Shown here: positions 59,501 through 64,000 of the stretch, one piece after another
Layout: the number at the start of each line of letters is the position of its first letter
Position numbering within the stretch: position 1 is the stretch's first letter
Source: Montifringilla adamsi
Taxonomy: Eukaryota > Chordata > Aves > Passeriformes > Passeridae
Direction: 5' to 3'
Length of the DNA: 64,000 bases
Assembly (NCBI GenBank): GCA_017590115.1
Contig: JAGGNK010009114.1
Span: 21,614,662 to 21,678,661, forward strand
Program-made: the position numbers and the translations under genes
Notes under the pieces: generated by a model
The model's input: only the letters and a program-made list of their open reading frames with translations
What the model was told of the DNA's origin: nothing
The model's database searches: none

Positions 59501-59768
59501 TGAAAGCCTGGATTGTTTGGGTGTTTCCCTCCTATTTCTCTGTGTTCATCTCCCTGAAGTGTTTCTGTAGGCCAAATAGCTCATTTAAAAAAAAAAAAAA
59601 AAAGGAAGAAACAGGCAAAAAATTTGTTGGAAATCATGGCCTTTAACTTTAGTTCAGAAAATCAGCTACAGTGTATTAAAGAGCAGTACATATTCTCTAC
59701 ACATAAATGCATGTCTGTATATGGAGAACCATATACACCCCCTCCCACACACTCTCTCAGCATACAGT

Positions 59769-59800
59769 ATGTATATATATATATACACACATATATATTT
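59769..59800. repeat. TA/CA microsatellite
   Basis: An alternating TATATATA run with a central ACACACA lies in ACTR3 intron 1. It is a simple repeat and likely length-variable. Confidence 0.9.
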
Positions 59801-62800
59801 ACATTTTTGTAATGGACATTCACAGCACAAACAGGTTTGGAAGAGCAAGTAATGAAGGCTCCTTCTAAGTTAACTCTCCTAACCCCTCACCTATTAGTGA
59901 AGAAATATCTTGAGCATGTGATCACCCTCAAAAACTCACATCCTGAAACTGCACAGCAGCTCTGCACTCTCTGCCCAAAAGCTCTCTGGAAGGACAGCCA
60001 AAGGGCTTCCCACAATGTTCTCAGGAGCACTAATGGGATTTCTTACATGTGCTCTCTCACCTAGAATAGAGGTTTCTGAGGCCATGACACAAAAGCAATG
60101 TCACTGGAAGGTTACTTGTGCATTAGTCACACAGACAATTTTAAAGCCAAGAGGAAACAGTGCTGAGGGTAAGAACTTGTAACAAGGATGTCATTACCAG
60201 AACCTCCATCTGCAAACCACAAACTATGACCACATGCCTTTGCCACCTGCTTTCCTATTCACAACAGAAGTCATCCTCCCAAGTTATACACCCTAGCTCA
60301 AGCACAACTGCAATTCTAACAAAAGTGAGGAAAAGGGGGACAACTGCTTCATGGGCAATGCAGCTGTCCAGCTGCTCCTGAAGTACCACAGAGCTGGGGG
60401 GGGCCAACACAAATTGTGTCATTTCTCTGACAGCTCCACACAAATACAGGAGTTAACTGAGCACAAGCAGACAAGAGCACTCGAGGACAAGCATCACCTG
60501 ATCTCCAACTCCTACAGCGAATCTGGGTTGCAGCCTATTCCTCAGCTGCTCTTAATGACCTGGGCTAACAGAAATGTCATGCATTCAAAATGCACATACA
60601 AACATAAGTAAGATGTACTGGCAATGCTGGTCCCACTGGAAAGATACAAAGCAACATGAAAAACAAACAAAAGAAAAAAGAAACATTTTTCTGTGGGAAA
60701 AATAAAGCAAGTGGGAGTAAAAAACCCAAAACTGAAGGAAATCAAAACGTGCTGGTTAAGCTTCAAGGTTCATCATTAGCAAAACAAGGACATTTTGTTC
60801 AGAGAGCTATTTTTTTCCTGTTGTTCAAACTGCTCTCTTCATGATGGTTCTGAATTACTGTTCACCATCAGAGCCACAGTCTGAGTGAAAGTTCTCACCC
60901 CAAATACCTGTACCTCACCCTGCAGATGCAATGGGTTTCCCAGGCACCACAGCCTGGACAGTACACATGTGTAACTGCTAAAATTCTGCTTTGGTGCATA
61001 CCACAGCCCATACATCAAGCTCATCAAACATACCTCAACTCCTATGCAGAACACATCCAAGTGGTGATGCTCCAAGGAAGTCTAACATCCAGTGATTACA
61101 TTAGGCTTTACACAGTTAAATGCATTTATTCTTAAATGTAAGCTGATACTGCCTTTTTGCAAGGTGTCACACTTGCTCAGGCAGCAGATCTCTGCTCCAT
61201 ATCCCCTTCCATGCAAATGGGTCTGGAGCCAATCTCCCATTTCTCTTGAGAGCCTCTTCCCTTGTATTTATGAATTCTCCTAAGCCAGGAGTGTCTGCAT
61301 TTCTTTACTGAAACTATGTGGAAAAAAGACTCCAGGAAACAAGGGCCAAAGACAAAAGCAAGAGGATCGCAACACTCATTATTCAACACTCGTTCATTGC
61401 TGGCTAAATGACCTTAACTCAAAAAATTATAATCAAGAAAAGCAGGGTATAGAAGGCACTACAGAAAAGCTCAGGCTGTGGAGATTCTAAGGAGAACATG
61501 CACTGGTAATATATTCAAAAGGGCACAAAATAAATCTCATGGCAAAAACTCCAAGTTTTTTAACAGAATGGAAAGGGATTCTGCTCTTCAACACCAGCTC
61601 CTTACACGTGGTCTGTCCATCAAAGACTTTGTCAAAAAGGGCTTTCTTGTTTTAACTGGCATAGACAGGGATTATAAGATAGATACCATGTTTTTACTGT
61701 CTGATGTCTTCTGAGGACAGCTGCCTTAAAAACAAGTGGAACATTTCTCAAACATGGATGAATTCCTTGTCTTCATACACAGAGCCTCATGTAACTGAAA
61801 AGGCTGAACAAGCCCTTCTGTTTTTATTTGTTGCTTTTCTTCTATGATCCTTCTTGTATCAGGACTGTTCTCCCATCCAGATGGGACTGAACTTCATATG
61901 GGAAGTATTTACTTTTCAAATCTTGTAAAGAGAAACTATGAGAAAATTCCAGTGAAAGAGGAAAGCTGTCTTTGCCCTTTAAAAAAGATCCCAGCTCTAG
62001 CATCAGGTGCAAATTGGTCAAGCAGCAGCAGAAGTCCCTGGAGGACTGATTACATTAGGAAAATGGGACTTGTATTAATAAATTAGTTTACTATCTCTTT
62101 TTAAATGTCCTTGATAAAACATAAGACAGCAAGATTTTGAAATTAGTCATGTTCTCCATATTTTACATCTTTAGGTTATATATTTTACTTTTCACATATT
62201 ACTAGTTTACATTTTTAAATAGCAGCTGCTTCTGTCAAATTTTAAAACATTTTTGATCAACAAGTGTTTTAAGTAATCAGTAGTGGAAACCAAAGAATTT
62301 GCTCTATAAATGGAAAAAACCCACAAGATTAGAAGCATTCTCAGGTAAAGAAAACTTCCTTAAATTGTAGATAAGTCACAAGAAGGGATGGTAAAAGGGA
62401 GTATAGTATTTCAGTGACATATGGGACCTCTAGGTAACAGAGGTATTAAAAATTTCACAGTCTACAAACTTGACCTTGGAATTAACTGTACTATTGTGTG
62501 TTTGAAACTATTATTTTACAGTATTTCCCTCCAAAAATATCAGCCCACTCAAGCAAGTGCCTTCACCTTGGCAACAAATACTTCTGTGCCACACACTGAA
62601 ACTATCACAGTAAAACAAACCATAAGAAAATTGGTGAGCAATTTAATAAATGAGCTTAAAAGCAGCTTGAAAGAGAAGTGCTTCTAGCAAAGGTTTATCT
62701 CCTAAATAGATAAAAAAGTACCTTTAAAAAAAAAGGCTGATTTATCTCCAAAGTCATCTATATTTTTGGGTGGAAATTTATCCAGTGCTGCTTTTCATCA

Positions 62801-63848
62801 GCAGCTACCTATACAACTCAGAGCACAGACAACTGCACTGCTTGCTAGTAAAATGCAGCTAAAATGGGGAGTGAAAACCACAAAGACATGGCTGCACAGA
62901 GCCAGACCAAAATGACCAAGAGGAACATGGGGACAAAAGCAGCCTGTGCTGCACAGCACTCAGAATAAATTACACAAGCACTTCAACCCAGGTCTCCAGG
63001 TGACATTTTTAACACCAGTCTGGAGAACAGAGAAAGCTACTGCATTGTGCTGCTTCTAACTTTACTAACATTTGGATTGAGTAGAAGAGCAACAACTTGC
63101 TTGTTTACTACCACCAAACCTTTGAAAATCAACCAACCCACCAAAAATGAACTACATTGGTAAGCTGACTCTGGAAAAGTTCTCCTGAAAGTAAAGAGGA
63201 AGAAAAGATGCATTTATGTCCAAAAAAGTGGCTTATAATTGAGCCACGAAAAGCGGACTTGAAACCAGCCCATACTTAAGTGTTTTCAACTAACAAAATC
63301 CAAATTCTGGCATCCTGATGATACTACCACCTAAATTTGTAGTCTTTGTCAATTTTATCTGTATTTGTAAACCCATTTCTAATATTTATGCTGGCACATA
63401 CTTTAACACAAAAGTTAAAGCTTCTCTCTGACTGCATTTTCCCCAAAATAAGAAGAGCAAATCGCTCTGGATATTATCTTTGTATAATGAGAGTAGAATA
63501 GTTTGTGTTGGCAAAGGCAAAATGCTCCCTTTCTACTCACTGCTTCCTTTGAGACTTCTAGACTAATTCATTTTAACAAGTGTCTTAACAGTGCCTCTGT
63601 GTTACACCACACCCACACAGCACTCACCTATACTGATAGGCTTTTTAATAAATTTGTATTCCATTTTTCCAGGCTTTCTGAGCATTTTTCACAGTCTGCC
63701 TACTCCATGCAGTATTTCCAAATACTGAGGAAAGAATGCCCAAAAGTTTGGCAGTCTTACATGAATAATCACTTAACAGTGTAAGTTATTTAGTATGAGG
63801 GGGAGATTTATTTGGCAACTTTCTACATCATTTACCCAAAATAAGCTG

Positions 63849-63915
63849 AACATCAGGAGTTGGACTCAATTACCTTTGTGGGTCCTTTCCAACTATATTC
63901 TAATACTCTATGACT
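63849..63915 (+). mobile_element. CR1 LINE 3' tail
   Basis: The segment carries GGAGTTGGACTCAATTACCT, then TTGTGGGTCCTTTCCAACTA, then a degraded ATTCTATG-type terminal octamer (ACTCTATGAC). This is the characteristic CR1 3' end read in the sense direction. Only the terminal ~65 bp is recognisable, typical of strong 5' truncation. It sits in ACTR3 intron 1, antisense to the gene. Confidence 0.85.
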
Positions 63916-64000
63916 GCACAGACATTTATCGGAAAGAAAAAAATCCAAGAAAATAAATGAATTCCATATATTTTTCAACAGATAAAGCAAGGAGGGATCA

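Larger units (their letters stand above)
56540..64000 (-). other. ACTR3: ACTR3 intron 1 (partial, continues past the window)
   Basis: No exon 1 sequence (start codon plus VVDCGTG codons), CpG island or promoter is visible to the right edge, so at least 7461 bp of intron 1 lies here. It contains an A homopolymer (59587-59603), a TA/CA microsatellite (59769-59800) and a CR1 tail near the right end. I see no other gene on either strand. Confidence 0.85.

Noticed and set aside
59587..59603. A-run as the poly(A) tail of a retroposed gene
   Set aside because: The sequence upstream shows no recognisable coding or small-RNA sequence and no flanking target duplication is evident.

Overview
The window looks like nuclear DNA of a bird, most likely a songbird. 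It holds CR1-type LINE tails and long terminal repeats of kinds I recall from passerine genomes. It is AT-rich, CpG-poor and has one intron-rich vertebrate gene. No bacterial or viral gene organisation, CRISPR array or operon is visible. I could run no search, so repeat family names come from recalled consensus sequences.

The only protein-coding gene I can support is ACTR3 (actin-related protein 3, Arp3, a subunit of the Arp2/3 complex) on the minus strand. Exons 2 to 12 lie between 56539 and 43723. They give residues 15 to 418 without a frameshift or internal stop, and every intron has GT-AG ends. Exon 1 (the first 14 codons plus 2 nt) is not in the window, so intron 1 is longer than 7.4 kb and fills 56540-64000. 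The promoter must lie to the right. The 3' UTR runs left from 43722 to about 42900, with a proximal and a distal AATAAA.

Positions 1 to about 42900 lie downstream of ACTR3 and look like a gene desert. In mammals, and as I recall in birds, a large interval toward DPP10 follows ACTR3. The many short open frames here show no recognisable protein and no consistent exon structure. The region holds: a possible reverse-oriented LTR (3883-4385); a possible LTR (15659-16095) running straight into a 26-unit, 15-bp minisatellite (16096-16485); two adjacent tandem duplications (19844-20201); a CR1 copy (20834-21110); a nested pair of LTRs, one inserted in the other (30506-31765); and a small CpG-bearing repeat cluster (39230-39316). 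Two stretches (about 23340-23760 and 34330-34790) look like conserved non-coding elements by composition only.

I found no convincing new biological system. The observations most worth checking are the nested LTR insertion, the indel-free minisatellite with a consensus splice donor beside its open frame, and the splice-site context of ACTR3 exons 5 and 10.
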